Assembly: GCF_001276515.1 (NCBI RefSeq)
Contig: NZ_LDVZ01000009.1
Coordinates: 6,177-70,176 of the forward strand
Direction: 5' to 3'
Source: Haemophilus sp. C1
GTDB taxonomy: Bacteria; Pseudomonadota; Gammaproteobacteria; Enterobacterales; Pasteurellaceae
DNA: 64,000 nt
Both the position numbers and the translations under genes were made by a program. Of this stretch, positions 1 through 12,414 are shown piece by piece (position 1 is the first letter of the stretch; each line of letters begins with the position of its first letter). Under the pieces are notes generated by a model. It did no database searches and was not told where the DNA came from. It saw only the letters and a list, made by a program, of their open reading frames with translations.

Positions 1-579
1 AACGCACTAACTGTTTCTGAAACTACCTTCGGACGTGAGTTTAACGAAGCGTTGATCCACCAAGTTGTTGTTGCTTATGCAGCAGGTGCGCGTCAAGGTA
101 CTCGTGCGCAAAAAACTCGTGCTGAAGTGTCTGGTTCAGGTAAAAAACCTTGGCGTCAAAAAGGTACAGGTCGTGCTCGTGCTGGTGATATCAAATCACC
201 AATCTGGCGTTCTGGTGGTATAACCTTCGCGGCTAAACCACAAGATCACAGCCAAAAAGTGAACAAGAAAATGTACCGTGGTGCCATCAAAAGCATTCTT
301 TCTGAATTAGTTCGTCAAGATCGTTTGGTTGTTGTTGAAAAATTCGAATTAGATGCACCAAAAACTAAAGTTTTAGTACAAAAATTAAAAGATTTAGCAG
401 TTGAAGATGCATTAATTATCACAGCAAGTTTAGATGAAAATCTATTCTTAGCAGCGCGTAACTTATACAAAGTTGATGTACGTGATGTTCAAGGTATCGA
501 TCCAGTTAGCTTAATCGCTTTCGATAAAGTGATTGTTACTGTTGACGCTGTGAAACAAATTGAGGAGATCCTAGCATGA
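1..579 (+). CDS. rplD: 50S ribosomal protein L4, 5' end outside window
   Basis: Large-subunit protein L4; in gammaproteobacteria it also represses its own S10 operon. The frame is open from base 1 and gives 192 residues, so about 8 N-terminal residues are missing compared with the usual 200. The Arg/Gly/Lys-rich extended loop ([15 protein letters not shown]) that reaches into the exit tunnel is clear. Its stop overlaps the rplW start (ATGA), which indicates translational coupling. The S10 leader where L4 acts lies upstream of the window. Confidence 0.97.
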   Translation, partial: NALTVSETTFGREFNEALIHQVVVAYAAGARQGTRAQKTRAEVSGSGKKPWRQKGTGRARAGDIKSPIWRSGGITFAAKPQDHSQKVNKKMYRGAIKSILSELVRQDRLVVVEKFELDAPKTKVLVQKLKDLAVEDALIITASLDENLFLAARNLYKVDVRDVQGIDPVSLIAFDKVIVTVDAVKQIEEILA

Positions 580-875
580 GTCAAGAACGTTTGCTAAGCG
601 TGCTACGTGCACCGCACATCTCTGAAAAAGCAACTAACAATGCTGAAAAATCTAACACTGTTGTACTTAAAGTTGCTTTAGATGCGAACAAAGCTGAAAT
701 TGCTGCTGCTGTTGCTCAATTATTTGAAGTAAAAGTTGACTCTGTTCGTACCGTGGTTGTTAAAGGTAAAACTAAACGCCGTGGTAGCAAAATGGGTCGT
801 CGCAGCGACTGGAAAAAAGCTTATGTAACTTTAGCTGAAGGCCAAAACTTGGACTTCGTGGACAGTGCAGAGTAA
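576..875 (+). CDS. rplW: 50S ribosomal protein L23
   Basis: Large-subunit protein at the exit tunnel mouth, a docking site for trigger factor and SRP. The 99 residues match the family length, with the N-terminal [16 protein letters not shown] signature and the basic segment [20 protein letters not shown]. It overlaps rplD by four bases and is followed after 17 bases by rplB, the standard S10 operon order. Confidence 0.97.
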   Translation: MSQERLLSVLRAPHISEKATNNAEKSNTVVLKVALDANKAEIAAAVAQLFEVKVDSVRTVVVKGKTKRRGSKMGRRSDWKKAYVTLAEGQNLDFVDSAE

Positions 876-892
876 TCGGAGGAAATTAGAGA

Positions 893-1714
893 ATGGCTAT
901 CGTTAAATGTAAGCCGACCTCCGCTGGTCGTCGTCACGTTGTTAAAATCGTGAACCCTGAATTACACAAGGGTAAACCTTACGCACCTCTTCTAGATACT
1001 AAATCTAAAACTGGTGGTCGTAACAACTATGGTCGTATTACTACTCGTCACATTGGTGGCGGTCACAAACAACACTACCGTTTAATCGATTTCAAACGTA
1101 ACAAGTTAGACATCTCAGCGGTTGTTGAGCGTTTAGAATATGATCCAAACCGTTCTGCTAACATTGCTTTAGTGCTTTATAAAGATGGTGAACGCCGTTA
1201 TATCTTAGCACCTAAAGGTTTGTCAGTTGGCGATCAAATCCAATCTGGCGTTAACTCACCAATTAAAGTGGGTAACTCATTACCAATGCGTAATATCCCA
1301 GTTGGTTCAACAGTACATAACGTTGAATTAAAACCAGGTAAAGGCGGTCAAATCGCTCGTTCTGCTGGTGCTTATGTACAAATCATCGCTCGTGAAGGCA
1401 ACTACGTAACTTTACGTTTACGTTCAGGCGAAATGCGTAAAGTATTAGCTGAATGTGTTGCTACAATCGGTGAAGTTGGTAACTCAGAACATATGCTTCG
1501 CGTATTGGGTAAAGCTGGTGCTAACCGCTGGAGAGGCATTCGCCCTACAGTTCGTGGTACTGCAATGAACCCAGTAGATCACCCACACGGTGGTGGTGAA
1601 GGTCGTAACTTTGGTAAACACCCAGTAACTCCTTGGGGCGTTCAAACTAAAGGTAAGAAAACTCGTCACAACAAACGTACTGATAAATTCATCGTACGTC
1701 GTCGTGGCAAATAA
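893..1714 (+). CDS. rplB: 50S ribosomal protein L2
   Basis: Core 23S rRNA-binding protein needed for subunit joining and peptidyl-transferase centre assembly. It has 273 residues, the same as the enterobacterial protein. The conserved C-terminal motif [13 protein letters not shown], which carries the universally conserved histidine, is intact, followed by the basic tail [25 protein letters not shown]-type ribosome site (cggaggaaatt) precedes the ATG. Confidence 0.98.
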   Translation: MAIVKCKPTSAGRRHVVKIVNPELHKGKPYAPLLDTKSKTGGRNNYGRITTRHIGGGHKQHYRLIDFKRNKLDISAVVERLEYDPNRSANIALVLYKDGERRYILAPKGLSVGDQIQSGVNSPIKVGNSLPMRNIPVGSTVHNVELKPGKGGQIARSAGAYVQIIAREGNYVTLRLRSGEMRKVLAECVATIGEVGNSEHMLRVLGKAGANRWRGIRPTVRGTAMNPVDHPHGGGEGRNFGKHPVTPWGVQTKGKKTRHNKRTDKFIVRRRGK

Positions 1715-1735
1715 TTTAAATTAATAAGAGGATAA

Positions 1736-2014
<279 letters not shown>

Positions 2015-2025
2015 GAGGTAAATAG

Positions 2026-2358
<333 letters not shown>

Positions 2359-2375
2359 TAAGTAGAGGAATAGCA

Positions 2376-3083
2376 ATGGGTCAAAAAGTAAATCCAAATG
2401 GTATTCGCCTAGGTATTGTAAAACCTTGGAACTCTACTTGGTTCGCGAATACACAAGATTTCGCCGACAATCTTGACGGTGACTTCAAAGTACGCAAATT
2501 CTTAAATAAAGAATTAGCAAACGCTTCGGTTTCACGTATTACTATTGAGCGTCCAGCTAAAAGTATTCGTGTAACAATTCACACAGCTCGCCCTGGTATC
2601 GTTATCGGTAAAAAAGGTGAAGATGTTGAAAAATTACGTAACGCAGTGTCTAAAATCGCTGGCGTTCCTGCTCAAATCAACATTGCTGAAGTGAAAAAAC
2701 CTGAATTAGATGCGAAATTAGTTGCAGATAGCATCGCTTCTCAATTAGAACGTCGTGTAATGTTCCGTCGCGCAATGAAACGTGCGGTACAAAGCGCAAT
2801 GCGTTTAGGTGCTAAAGGTATCAAAGTTGAGGTTAGCGGTCGTTTAGGTGGTGCAGAAATCGCACGTTCAGAATGGTATCGTGAAGGTCGCGTACCTCTA
2901 CATACTCTTCGTGCGGACATCGATTATAACACTGCAGAAGCTCACACAACTTACGGCGTAATCGGCGTGAAAGTGTGGATCTTCAAAGGTGAAATTCTTG
3001 GTGGAATGGCTGCCGTTGCGCAATCAGAACAACAACCTGCCGACAAGCCTAAAAAGGCTCCACGCGGTAAAGGTCGTAAGTAA
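2376..3083 (+). CDS. rpsC: 30S ribosomal protein S3
   Basis: Small-subunit protein at the mRNA entry channel with helicase activity shared with S4 and S5. It has 235 residues: an N-terminal [14 protein letters not shown] signature, a type-II KH domain with the GKKG-type loop ([17 protein letters not shown], about residues 70-90), the S3 C-terminal domain ([19 protein letters not shown]) and a basic tail ([12 protein letters not shown]). Confidence 0.97.
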   Translation: MGQKVNPNGIRLGIVKPWNSTWFANTQDFADNLDGDFKVRKFLNKELANASVSRITIERPAKSIRVTIHTARPGIVIGKKGEDVEKLRNAVSKIAGVPAQINIAEVKKPELDAKLVADSIASQLERRVMFRRAMKRAVQSAMRLGAKGIKVEVSGRLGGAEIARSEWYREGRVPLHTLRADIDYNTAEAHTTYGVIGVKVWIFKGEILGGMAAVAQSEQQPADKPKKAPRGKGRK

Positions 3084-3096
3084 GGAGAAACGCTAA

Positions 3097-3507
3097 ATGT
3101 TGCAACCAAAACGTACAAAATTCCGTAAAGTTCACAAAGGCCGCAACCGTGGTATCGCGGGCGGTACTGAAGTTAGCTTCGGTACTTACGGTTTAAAAGC
3201 AGTTGGTCGTTGTCGTTTAACCGCTCGTCAAATTGAAGCGGCACGTCGTGCAATGTCACGTGCAGTAAAACGTCAAGGTAAAATTTGGATTCGTGTATTT
3301 CCAGATAAACCAATTACTGAAAAACCATTAGAAGTCCGTATGGGTAAAGGTAAAGGTAACGTTGAGTACTGGGTAGCCTTAATCCAACCGGGTAAAGTGC
3401 TTTATGAAATGGATGGTGTGTCTGAAGAAGTAGCAAGAAACGCATTTGCATTAGCAGCTGCTAAATTGCCAGTTAAGACCACTTTCGTAACTAAGACGGT
3501 GATGTAA
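3097..3507 (+). CDS. rplP: 50S ribosomal protein L16
   Basis: Large-subunit protein near the A-site tRNA elbow. Its 136 residues equal the family length. Signatures: [33 protein letters not shown] segment and [22 protein letters not shown]. The stop codon TAA shares its last base with the start of rpmC (TAATG), which indicates coupled translation. Confidence 0.97.
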   Translation: MLQPKRTKFRKVHKGRNRGIAGGTEVSFGTYGLKAVGRCRLTARQIEAARRAMSRAVKRQGKIWIRVFPDKPITEKPLEVRMGKGKGNVEYWVALIQPGKVLYEMDGVSEEVARNAFALAAAKLPVKTTFVTKTVM

Positions 3508-3698
3508 TGAAAGCTCAAGATTTACGTACAAAAAGTGTTGAAGAGCTGAATGCTGAATTAGTAAACCTTTTAGGTGAACAATTCAAGTTGCGTATGCAGA
3601 CAGCCACCGGTCAGCTTCAACAAACCCATCAGGCTAAACAAGTGCGTCGTGATATTGCACGTGTGAAAACTGTATTAACCGAAAAGGCGGGTGAGTAA
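3507..3698 (+). CDS. rpmC: 50S ribosomal protein L29
   Basis: Small helical large-subunit protein next to L23 at the tunnel exit. It has 63 residues with the typical [22 protein letters not shown] helix and the [11 protein letters not shown] segment. It overlaps rplP by one base and its last base is shared with the rpsQ start, so rplP-rpmC-rpsQ are tightly coupled. Confidence 0.96.
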   Translation: MKAQDLRTKSVEELNAELVNLLGEQFKLRMQTATGQLQQTHQAKQVRRDIARVKTVLTEKAGE

Positions 3699-3955
3699 TG
3701 ACTGATAAAATTCGTAGCGTACAAGGTAAAGTTGTTAGCGACAAAATGGAAAAATCTTTCGTTGTTGCTATTGAACGTAAGGTAAAACACCCTTTATATG
3801 GTAAATTTATCCGTCGTACAACTAAATTACACGTACACGATGAGAACAATGAAGCCAACGTTGGTGATATCGTAGAGATTCGCGAATGCCGCCCTCTATC
3901 AAAAACCAAATCTTGGACTTTAGTTCGTGTAGTTGAAAAAGCAGTTATTGCTTAA
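3698..3955 (+). CDS. rpsQ: 30S ribosomal protein S17
   Basis: Primary 16S rRNA-binding protein with an OB fold, 85 residues. Conserved segments [37 protein letters not shown] and [13 protein letters not shown] are all present. It is the last gene of the S10 operon and is followed directly by a strong hairpin terminator at about 3977. Confidence 0.97.
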   Translation: MTDKIRSVQGKVVSDKMEKSFVVAIERKVKHPLYGKFIRRTTKLHVHDENNEANVGDIVEIRECRPLSKTKSWTLVRVVEKAVIA

Positions 3956-3976
3956 TTAACACAATAAAAAATCAAG

Positions 3977-4006
3977 CCCTTTTGCAGAAATGCAAAAGGG
4001 TTTTTT
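3977..4006 (+). terminator. S10 operon terminator
   Basis: Perfect 10-bp stem CCCTTTTGCA / TGCAAAAGGG around a GAAA tetraloop, followed by six T. It lies 21 bases after the rpsQ stop. It implies that the spc operon needs its own promoter here, unlike clusters where S10 reads into spc. Confidence 0.9.
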
Positions 4007-4015
4007 ATATTTATT

Positions 4016-4040
4016 GTAGGGGCAAATTACATTTGCCCTA
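4016..4040. repeat. short palindromic intergenic element
   Basis: GGGCAAAT-TAC-ATTTGCCC forms a perfect 8-bp dyad flanked by GTAGG and CTA. A related-looking GTAGG...CCTAC pair follows within 50 bases, and a second dyad lies at 5100-5117 (GGTGCATC-AA-GATGCACC, followed by CTACG). They look like small dispersed dyads of Pasteurellaceae intergenic regions; the family is not identified. Confidence 0.45.
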
Positions 4041-4153
4041 AATATCAAAATAGGGTAGTAGGGTGAATGTAATTAACTCCTACGCGGCTATCTTCTTTTC
4101 CCAAAAATTTCAAAATTCCCTCCGCACTTTTTAGAAAAAATATCAAATTTTTC

Positions 4154-4199
4154 AAACCAGTATACTGGTTTTACTTGTTATTGACATAACAAGTAAAAC
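4154..4199. promoter_or_regulatory. two overlapping perfect dyads upstream of the 4222 gene (operator-like)
   Basis: First, an 18-bp perfect palindrome AAACCAGTATACTGGTTT (4154-4171). Second, 13-bp arms GTTTTACTTGTTA / TAACAAGTAAAAC (4168-4180 and 4187-4199) around the loop TTGACA. The loop itself matches a -35 hexamer; a weak TGAAAA follows 17 bases later at 4204. No T-run follows, so a terminator is unlikely. The symmetry and position suggest an operator for a dimeric repressor. What binds is unknown. Confidence 0.55.
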
Positions 4200-4221
4200 A
4201 CCTTGAAAAATAATTATGTAA

Positions 4222-4761
4222 ATGGAAAAATTTATGGTCATTATTGAAGCAAATACAGGCTATCCTGATACACCTAAAAGAGTGCTTACTTTTCATTCGG
4301 CATTTACTGCTTTTTACTTCCTAAAGAGCGTGTCTTTTTTTGCAAAGATTGAAGATATTGTAACGGTTTCAAATAAAACGAAAGCCCAGGTTAAAGTTTA
4401 CGATGAGGAGCTACGCAAATGGGATGGAGCAGCCAGACGCTGTAAGGATAATAGAGATAATGATAAAGAGTTTTTATTTTTTGTTAATAATTCAACAATT
4501 TCAGATGATTTAAGAAATAGAGAAAAAGCTCGAAGAGAGAAAGAGCGGGAAGAACAGCAAAAAGAAGCTAAAGATGGATTCCCTCAGATTGATTTTGGAT
4601 CTTTATTTTTTCCTTTTCTTAGAGGACCGACAGAAGAAGAAATTGAAGCGGAGAAAATAAAACGACAGGAAGCCATTTTAGCTTCATTAAAACGCAAAGT
4701 CATTGATATTGAAGAGTTTGAAAATGACAGTAATAAGGTTTATTTAATCACTATTGAATGA
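4222..4761 (+). CDS. hypothetical protein in the rpsQ-rplN gap
   Basis: I do not recognise a family. The 179-residue product is soluble: a mixed N-terminal half (about 1-95, including AFYFLKSVSFF and a YDEELRKWDGAARRC segment), a highly charged helical stretch (about 95-115, RNREKARREKEREEQQKEAK), a phenylalanine-rich patch (IDFGSLFFPFL) and a second charged helix. A second in-frame ATG at 4234 is possible; neither start has a strong ribosome site. From memory, H. influenzae Rd also carries a hypothetical gene at this place (HI0787). A double dyad lies just upstream. Confidence 0.7.
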   Translation: MEKFMVIIEANTGYPDTPKRVLTFHSAFTAFYFLKSVSFFAKIEDIVTVSNKTKAQVKVYDEELRKWDGAARRCKDNRDNDKEFLFFVNNSTISDDLRNREKARREKEREEQQKEAKDGFPQIDFGSLFFPFLRGPTEEEIEAEKIKRQEAILASLKRKVIDIEEFENDSNKVYLITIE

Positions 4762-4772
4762 AGGAAAAATAA

Positions 4773-5024
4773 ATGAAAGAGCCTTATTTTGTTGATCTTG
4801 AGCATATTGCATTTCATTTAGGCATTTCTTAATTTATATACATTAGAACATCTAATTTACACAATCGTACCTTAGTGATGGCTAATGAAATATACAAAAA
4901 GTCAAAACACATTTTTAAAAGGGACAGCTCACTAAGAGACAATATTAGTACGAAGGTGCTTGTTCCTGCCTATAATCGTTTTTTAAAAGTACCTTTTCTG
5001 AGATCGCCGGAAAGCCAGTGGTAA
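4773..5024 (+). pseudogene. possible small ORF broken by an in-frame TAA
   Basis: Twelve bases after the 4222 gene, an ATG preceded by aaggaaaaataa opens MKEPYFVDLEHIAFHLGIS and stops at TAA 4830-4832. The same frame then stays open to 5024, giving an 84-codon frame with a single internal stop. The second part contains MANEIYKKSKHIFKRDSSLRD. It could be a decayed partner of the upstream gene, or chance. No function can be given. Its end overlaps the hairpin at 5012. Confidence 0.35.
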
Positions 5025-5041
5025 ATACCATTGGCTTTTTT
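5012..5041 (+). terminator. terminator of the 4222 gene
   Basis: Stem AAGCCAGTGGT / ACCATTGGCTT (one G-U pair) with loop AAAT, followed by a run of six T. Between here and rplN there are a short GTAGC/GCTAC hairpin (5042-5057), the dyad at 5100 and a paired uptake signal, but no further gene. Confidence 0.75.
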
Positions 5042-5126
5042 GTAGCACCGAGGCTACCTTGACGATATTGATTTATTCAATATTTTTATCGTTAGGCACG
5101 GTGCATCAAGATGCACCCTACGTGAG

Positions 5127-5153
5127 AAAGTGCGGTCAATTTTACCGCACTTT
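5127..5153. terminator. paired uptake-signal hairpin
   Basis: AAAGTGCGGT and ACCGCACTTT as inverted 10-mers separated by seven bases, followed by TTCC. It combines two Haemophilus DNA uptake signal cores with a terminator-like stem and insulates rplN from the unknown gene upstream. Confidence 0.75.
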
Positions 5154-5188
5154 TCCTTTTTCCAGCAAGGAATAATCACAAATTATCG

Positions 5189-5217
5189 TTGCTTTTATCT
5201 TCTGCTTTTGCTAAAAT
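5189..5217 (+). promoter_or_regulatory. probable spc operon promoter
   Basis: TTGCTT (5189-5194), 17-base spacer, TAAAAT (5212-5217), in the AT-rich stretch 85 bases before rplN. Downstream, CCCGAAAGGG followed by GTTTTTTT (about 5266-5281) forms a small hairpin in the leader, directly before the ribosome site taacggagcac of rplN. The promoter is inferred from sequence only. Confidence 0.6.
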
Positions 5218-5290
5218 CCACCACCTATCCGCCTTTCATTCTGAATTGCGCGGCTAGATTCGTCCCGAAAGGGTGTTTTTTTAATCTTAA

Positions 5291-5674
<384 letters not shown>

Positions 5675-5684
5675 GGGGAATGTA

Positions 5685-6870
<1,186 letters not shown>

Positions 6871-6906
6871 TATACCACTTTATTTTGGAATCGGAGAAAA
6901 AGTACA

Positions 6907-7299
6907 ATGAGTATGCAAGATCCAATCGCAGATATGCTGACCCGTATTCGTAACGGTCAAGCTGCGAACAAAGTTGCGATCAATATGCCTTCATCCAAGC
7001 TAAAAGTGGCAATCGCCAATGTATTAGCTGCTGAAGGTTATATCGAAAGCGTTAAAGTTTTAGAAGGTGCAAAACCTGAATTGGAAATTACTTTAAAATA
7101 TTTCCAAGGTAAACCAGTTGTAGAAAGCATCCAGCGTGTAAGCCGTCCTGGTCTTCGTATTTACAAACGTAAAGACGAATTACCAAAAGTTATGGGTGGT
7201 TTAGGTGTTGCAGTTGTTTCTACATCTAAAGGTGTTATGACTGACCGCGCTGCTCGTCAAGCAGGTTTAGGCGGTGAGATTATCTGTTACGTAGCTTAA
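6907..7299 (+). CDS. rpsH: 30S ribosomal protein S8
   Basis: Primary 16S rRNA binder and the translational repressor of the spc operon in enterobacteria. It has 130 residues, starting [18 protein letters not shown] and ending in [22 protein letters not shown], the classical RNA-binding C-terminal motif. ATG is preceded by cggagaaaaagtaca. Confidence 0.97.
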   Translation: MSMQDPIADMLTRIRNGQAANKVAINMPSSKLKVAIANVLAAEGYIESVKVLEGAKPELEITLKYFQGKPVVESIQRVSRPGLRIYKRKDELPKVMGGLGVAVVSTSKGVMTDRAARQAGLGGEIICYVA

Positions 7300-7314
7300 T
7301 AGAGAGGTAGGAAA

Positions 7315-7848
7315 ATGTCTCGTGTTGCAAAGGCACCTGTTAATATTCCTGCCGGCGTTGAAGTTAAACTCGACGGTCAGCTATTAACAGTAAAAGGTAA
7401 AAATGGCGAGTTATCTCGCGAAATTCACAAATCAGTTGAAGTAAAACAAGATAACGGACAATTTACTTTCACACCACGTGAAGGTTTTGTTGAGGCGAAT
7501 GCTCAATCGGGTACAGCTCGTGCATTAGTTAATGCAATGGTTATCGGTGTTACTGAAGGCTTCACTAAGAAATTAGTATTGGTGGGTGTTGGTTACAGAG
7601 CTCAACTTAAAGGCAATGCAATTGCATTAAGTTTAGGTTACTCTCACCCAGTAGAGCACACTTTGCCGGCAGGTATTACTGCAGAATGCCCATCTCAAAC
7701 CGAAATCGTGTTGAAAGGTGCTGACAAACAGTTAATCGGCCAAGTTGCAGCAGATATTCGTGCTTATCGCCGTCCTGAACCTTATAAAGGTAAAGGGGTA
7801 CGTTACGCTGATGAAGTGGTACGTATCAAAGAGGCTAAGAAGAAATAA
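7315..7848 (+). CDS. rplF: 50S ribosomal protein L6
   Basis: Large-subunit protein near the GTPase centre, built of two similar domains. It has 177 residues. [17 protein letters not shown] and the C-terminal signature [26 protein letters not shown] are clear. It is in the standard spc order with ribosome site agaggtaggaaa. Confidence 0.97.
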   Translation: MSRVAKAPVNIPAGVEVKLDGQLLTVKGKNGELSREIHKSVEVKQDNGQFTFTPREGFVEANAQSGTARALVNAMVIGVTEGFTKKLVLVGVGYRAQLKGNAIALSLGYSHPVEHTLPAGITAECPSQTEIVLKGADKQLIGQVAADIRAYRRPEPYKGKGVRYADEVVRIKEAKKK

Positions 7849-7861
7849 TTAAGGTAACACT

Positions 7862-8215
7862 ATGGATAAGAAATCAGCTCGTATCCGTCGTGCAGCTCGT
7901 GCACGTCATATGATGAGAGAGCAAGGTGTAACTCGTTTAGTTATTCACCGTACTCCACGTCATATCTATGCACAAGTTATTGCACCAAACGGTTCAGAAG
8001 TGCTTGCCGCTGCTTCAACTGTTGAAAAAGCAATTCGTGAGCAAGTAAAATACACCGGTAACAAAGATGCTGCAGCTGCAGTAGGTAAAGCAGTTGCTGA
8101 GCGCGCATTAGCAAAAGGCATTCAAGCTGTTGCTTTTGACCGTTCCGGTTTCAAATATCATGGTCGTGTCCAAACTTTAGCGGACGCTGCACGTGAAGCT
8201 GGTCTACAGTTCTAA
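7862..8215 (+). CDS. rplR: 50S ribosomal protein L18
   Basis: 5S rRNA-binding protein that works with L5 and L25. It has 117 residues: a basic N-terminus ([18 protein letters not shown]) and the conserved [27 protein letters not shown] end. Fourteen bases separate it from rpsE. Confidence 0.97.
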   Translation: MDKKSARIRRAARARHMMREQGVTRLVIHRTPRHIYAQVIAPNGSEVLAAASTVEKAIREQVKYTGNKDAAAAVGKAVAERALAKGIQAVAFDRSGFKYHGRVQTLADAAREAGLQF

Positions 8216-8223
8216 TGAGGTAA

Positions 8224-8730
<507 letters not shown>

Positions 8731-8736
8731 TGAATA

Positions 8737-8916
8737 ATGGCTAAAACTATTAAAGTAACACAAGTTCGTAGCTCAATCGCTCGTTTACCGAAGCATAAAG
8801 CTACCTTGCGTGGTCTTGGTCTTCGCCATATGCACCACACTGTTGAGTTAATTGATACGCCTGCAGTACGTGGTATGATTAACCAAGTTTCATACATGGT
8901 TAAAGTGGAGGAGTAA
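8737..8916 (+). CDS. rpmD: 50S ribosomal protein L30
   Basis: A 59-residue large-subunit protein ([20 protein letters not shown]...[19 protein letters not shown]). The start is six bases after the rpsE stop and the stop is three bases before rplO. Its length equals that of the E. coli protein and the gene order is canonical. Confidence 0.95.
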
Positions 8917-8919
8917 GAG

Positions 8920-9354
8920 ATGCGTTTAAATACTCTATCTCCGGCTGAAGGTGCGAAGCACAGTGCTAAACGCCTTGGTCGTGGTATTGGTTCAGGTTTA
9001 GGCAAGACAGGTGGCCGTGGTCACAAAGGTCAAAAATCTCGTACCGGTGGCGGTGTTCGTCGCGGTTTCGAAGGTGGTCAAATGCCATTATACCGTCGTT
9101 TACCAAAATTTGGTTTCACTTCAATGAAAGCTGCAGTAACTGCAGAAGTTCGTTTGAATGAATTGACTAAAGTTGAAGGTAACGTAGTAACCTTAGAAAC
9201 ATTAAAAGCAGCTAACATCTTAACTAAAGATATCCAATTCGCTAAAGTAATCTTAGCGGGTGAAGTGAAATCTGCAGTAACAGTGCGCGGTTTACGTGTA
9301 ACTAAAGGTGCAAAAGCAGCAATTGAAGCTGCTGGCGGTTCAGTTGAGGAATAA
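8920..9354 (+). CDS. rplO: 50S ribosomal protein L15
   Basis: Late-assembling 23S rRNA-binding protein, 144 residues. [38 protein letters not shown] is the family's glycine- and basic-rich N-terminal half, and the globular part ends [15 protein letters not shown]. The ATG follows aggagtaag immediately after rpmD. Confidence 0.97.
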   Translation: MRLNTLSPAEGAKHSAKRLGRGIGSGLGKTGGRGHKGQKSRTGGGVRRGFEGGQMPLYRRLPKFGFTSMKAAVTAEVRLNELTKVEGNVVTLETLKAANILTKDIQFAKVILAGEVKSAVTVRGLRVTKGAKAAIEAAGGSVEE

Positions 9355-9361
9355 TTAGCAG

Positions 9362-10687
9362 ATGGCTAAACAACCAGGTTATCAAACAAGAAGTACCAAT
9401 AGCGGTAAAGGTGAGTTAAAAAGCCGATTACTTTTCGTTTTAGGTGCACTTATCGTTTATCGAATTGGTTCATTCATTCCGGTTCCTGGTATTGATGCAG
9501 CCGTGCTAGCTCAATTAGTTGAACAACAAAAAGGCACCATCATTGATATGTTTAATATGTTCTCTGGTGGTGCGTTAAGCCGTGCTTCTATTTTAGCGTT
9601 AGGAATTATGCCGTATATTTCGGCCTCTATCGTTATTCAGTTGCTTGCTACGGTTTCTCCTGCTTTAGCAGAATTAAAGAAAGAAGGTGCTGCTGGTCAA
9701 CGTAAAATTTCTAAGTATACTCGATATGCGACAGTTGTTTTTGCAACCATTCAGGCAGTAGCTATTTCAACAGGTTTACCAAATATGTTACCAGGCTTAG
9801 TGCCAAATGTTGGATTTGGTTTTTACTTCACTTCAGTTGTTAGCTTAGTAACAGGAACTATGTTCCTCATGTGGTTAGGCGAACAAATTACTGAAAGAGG
9901 TATTGGTAACGGTATTTCAATTCTTGTTTTTGGCGGTATCGTAGCTGGTTTACCATCAGCTATACTTCAAACTATTGAGCAGGCTCGTCAAGGACAGATG
10001 CATCCATTAGTGCTTCTTCTGATCGCAGCTATTGTATTTGCAGTAACTTATTTCGTTGTTTTTGTTGAAAGAGGACAGCGCAGAATTCGCGTTGAATATG
10101 CAAAGCGTCAACAAGGTCGTCAAATTTTAGGTGGTCATTCGACACATTTACCATTGAAAGTAAATATGGCAAACGTAATGCCGGCAATTTTTGCCTCAAG
10201 TATTATTTTATTTCCAGCTACCTTAACTCAATGGTTTGGACAAAATGATAAGTTTGAGTGGTTAAATAACTTATCTATGTTGTTGAATCCTGGTCAGCCT
10301 CTTTATTTACTTGTTTATGCTGTAGCAATTATTTTCTTTAGCTTCTTTTACACTGCAATGCAGTATAATCCGCGAGATACAGCAGATAATCTAAAAAAAT
10401 CTGGTGCATTTATTCCAGGAATTAGACCAGGGGAACAAACATCTCGTTATATTGATAAAGTTATGACTCGTCTTACACTGATTGGCGGTCTTTATGTAAC
10501 GTTTGTGTGTTTAGTTCCTTATATTATGACATCGGCTTGGGATGTGAAATTCTACTTCGGTGGTACTTCATTATTGATCGTAGTCGTTGTTATTATGGAT
10601 TTCATCGTGCAAGTTCAGAGTCACTTAATGTCGTCTCAATATGAATCTGCGTTGAAAAAAGCAAACCTTAAGGGTTTTGGACAATAA
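9362..10687 (+). CDS. secY: protein translocase subunit SecY
   Basis: Channel subunit of the Sec translocon in the inner membrane, partner of SecE, SecG and SecA. It has 441 residues with about ten membrane segments. Clear signatures: [23 protein letters not shown] (TM1), [35 protein letters not shown] (plug and TM2) and [15 protein letters not shown] (TM5). As in most bacteria it ends the spc operon, before rpmJ. Confidence 0.98.
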   Translation: MAKQPGYQTRSTNSGKGELKSRLLFVLGALIVYRIGSFIPVPGIDAAVLAQLVEQQKGTIIDMFNMFSGGALSRASILALGIMPYISASIVIQLLATVSPALAELKKEGAAGQRKISKYTRYATVVFATIQAVAISTGLPNMLPGLVPNVGFGFYFTSVVSLVTGTMFLMWLGEQITERGIGNGISILVFGGIVAGLPSAILQTIEQARQGQMHPLVLLLIAAIVFAVTYFVVFVERGQRRIRVEYAKRQQGRQILGGHSTHLPLKVNMANVMPAIFASSIILFPATLTQWFGQNDKFEWLNNLSMLLNPGQPLYLLVYAVAIIFFSFFYTAMQYNPRDTADNLKKSGAFIPGIRPGEQTSRYIDKVMTRLTLIGGLYVTFVCLVPYIMTSAWDVKFYFGGTSLLIVVVVIMDFIVQVQSHLMSSQYESALKKANLKGFGQ

Positions 10688-10717
10688 TTGTTCATTTAAT
10701 AAAAAAAAGGATAAGCA

Positions 10718-10831
10718 ATGAAAGTTCGTGCTTCCGTAAAGAGAATGTGTCGTAACTGTAAAATCGTTAAGCGTGAAGGTGTTGTGCGCGTATTATGCAG
10801 CGACCCTAAACACAAACAACGTCAAGGTTAA
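10718..10831 (+). CDS. rpmJ: 50S ribosomal protein L36, zinc-binding form
   Basis: A 37-residue zinc-ribbon protein, [20 protein letters not shown]... The zinc ligands Cys11, Cys14, Cys27 and His32 are visible, so this is the zinc-containing paralogue type. It lies 30 bases after secY behind AAAAAAAAGGATAAGCA. Confidence 0.96.
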   Translation: MKVRASVKRMCRNCKIVKREGVVRVLCSDPKHKQRQG

Positions 10832-10890
10832 TTGATATTCTTCTTGCAAAGAACCAGTTGGGCGGTTATACTGCTCAACTCATTTATGTC

Positions 10891-10985
10891 CTTGGCATTC
10901 TGTTTGAGTATCCTGAAAACGGGCTTTTCAAGATCAGAGTGCCAAATTAGTTAAAATAATAGGAGTGCATAGTGGCCCGTATTGC
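10891..10985 (+). promoter_or_regulatory. alpha operon leader (S4-binding translational control element)
   Basis: The segment from about 10900 (GTTTGAGTATCCTGAAAACG, then GGCTTTTCA) through TAGGAGTGCATAGTGGCCCG reproduces, from memory, the E. coli alpha operon ribosome-binding-site RNA. That RNA folds into a pseudoknot which S4 binds to repress rpsM, rpsK, rpsD and rplQ. It sits directly over the GTG start of rpsM, as expected. The middle (AGATCAGAGTGCCAAATTAG) differs from E. coli. The fold was not computed. Confidence 0.8.
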
Positions 10986-11328
10986 AGGCATTAACATTCC
11001 TGATCATAAACACGCTGTAATCGCTTTAACTGCAATTTACGGTATCGGTAAAACTCGTTCTAAAGCTATTTGTGCTGCAGCGGGTATTGCTGAAGATGTT
11101 AAGATCAGAGAATTGTCTGAAGAGCAGATTGACAAACTGCGTGACGAAGTTGGTAAATTTACCGTTGAAGGTGACTTACGTCGTGAAGTAACACTAAACA
11201 TCAAACGTCTTTTAGACTTAGGTTGTTACCGTGGTTTACGTCATCGTCGTAGTTTACCGGTACGTGGTCAACGTACTAAAACTAATGCGCGTACCCGTAA
11301 GGGTCCACGTAAGCCGATCAAAAAATAG
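10972..11328 (+). CDS. rpsM: 30S ribosomal protein S13
   Basis: Head protein contacting P-site tRNA and L5. It has 118 residues, starting at GTG ([19 protein letters not shown]). Helix-two-turn-helix region [17 protein letters not shown], then the basic C-terminus [27 protein letters not shown]. The GTG start behind AGGAGTGCATA is the same as in E. coli and is part of the S4-controlled leader. Confidence 0.97.
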   Translation: MARIAGINIPDHKHAVIALTAIYGIGKTRSKAICAAAGIAEDVKIRELSEEQIDKLRDEVGKFTVEGDLRREVTLNIKRLLDLGCYRGLRHRRSLPVRGQRTKTNARTRKGPRKPIKK

Positions 11329-11341
11329 TCGGGGTAAATAA

Positions 11342-11734
<393 letters not shown>

Positions 11735-11762
11735 GACGTAATAGGATAGTTGGAGAAAGAAA

Positions 11763-12383
11763 ATGGCAAGATATTTGGGTCCAAAACTCAAGCTCAGCCG
11801 TCGTGAAGGCACTGATTTATTCCTTAAATCAGGCATGCGTGCGATTGATTCAAAATGTAAAATTGATACAGCACCTGGTCAACACGGTGCTCGTAAACCG
11901 CGTTTGTCTGACTATGGTAGTCAATTACGTGAAAAACAAAAGGTTCGTCGTATCTATGGTATTTTAGAACGTCAATTCCGTAACTACTATAAAGAAGCAA
12001 ACCGTTTAAAAGGTAACACTGGTGAAAACTTATTAGTGTTATTAGAAGGTAGATTGGATAACGTTGTTTATCGCATGGGATTTGCTGCAACTCGCGCAGA
12101 AGCTCGTCAATTAGTGAGCCACAAAGCGATTGTTGTAAATGGTCGTGTTGTTAATATTCCATCATTCCAAGTTTCAGTAAATGATGTTGTTGCTGTTCGT
12201 GAGAAATCTAAAAAACAAGCACGTATTAAAGCATCATTAGAATTAGCAGAACAAAGAGAGAAACCAACTTGGTTAGAAGTTGATTCTGCGAAAATGGAAG
12301 GTGTGTTCAAACGTGTTCCTGAACGTTCTGATTTATCAGCAGACATTAACGAACATCTGATCGTTGAGCTTTACTCTAAATAA
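11763..12383 (+). CDS. rpsD: 30S ribosomal protein S4
   Basis: Primary 16S rRNA assembly protein and the repressor of the alpha operon. It has 206 residues, beginning [21 protein letters not shown], with an S4 RNA-binding domain around residues 95-160 ([38 protein letters not shown]). There is no zinc cluster at the N-terminus. Confidence 0.98.
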   Translation: MARYLGPKLKLSRREGTDLFLKSGMRAIDSKCKIDTAPGQHGARKPRLSDYGSQLREKQKVRRIYGILERQFRNYYKEANRLKGNTGENLLVLLEGRLDNVVYRMGFAATRAEARQLVSHKAIVVNGRVVNIPSFQVSVNDVVAVREKSKKQARIKASLELAEQREKPTWLEVDSAKMEGVFKRVPERSDLSADINEHLIVELYSK

Positions 12384-12414
12384 TAGTTAAGCTTAAAAGC
12401 AAAGAGAGGATAAA

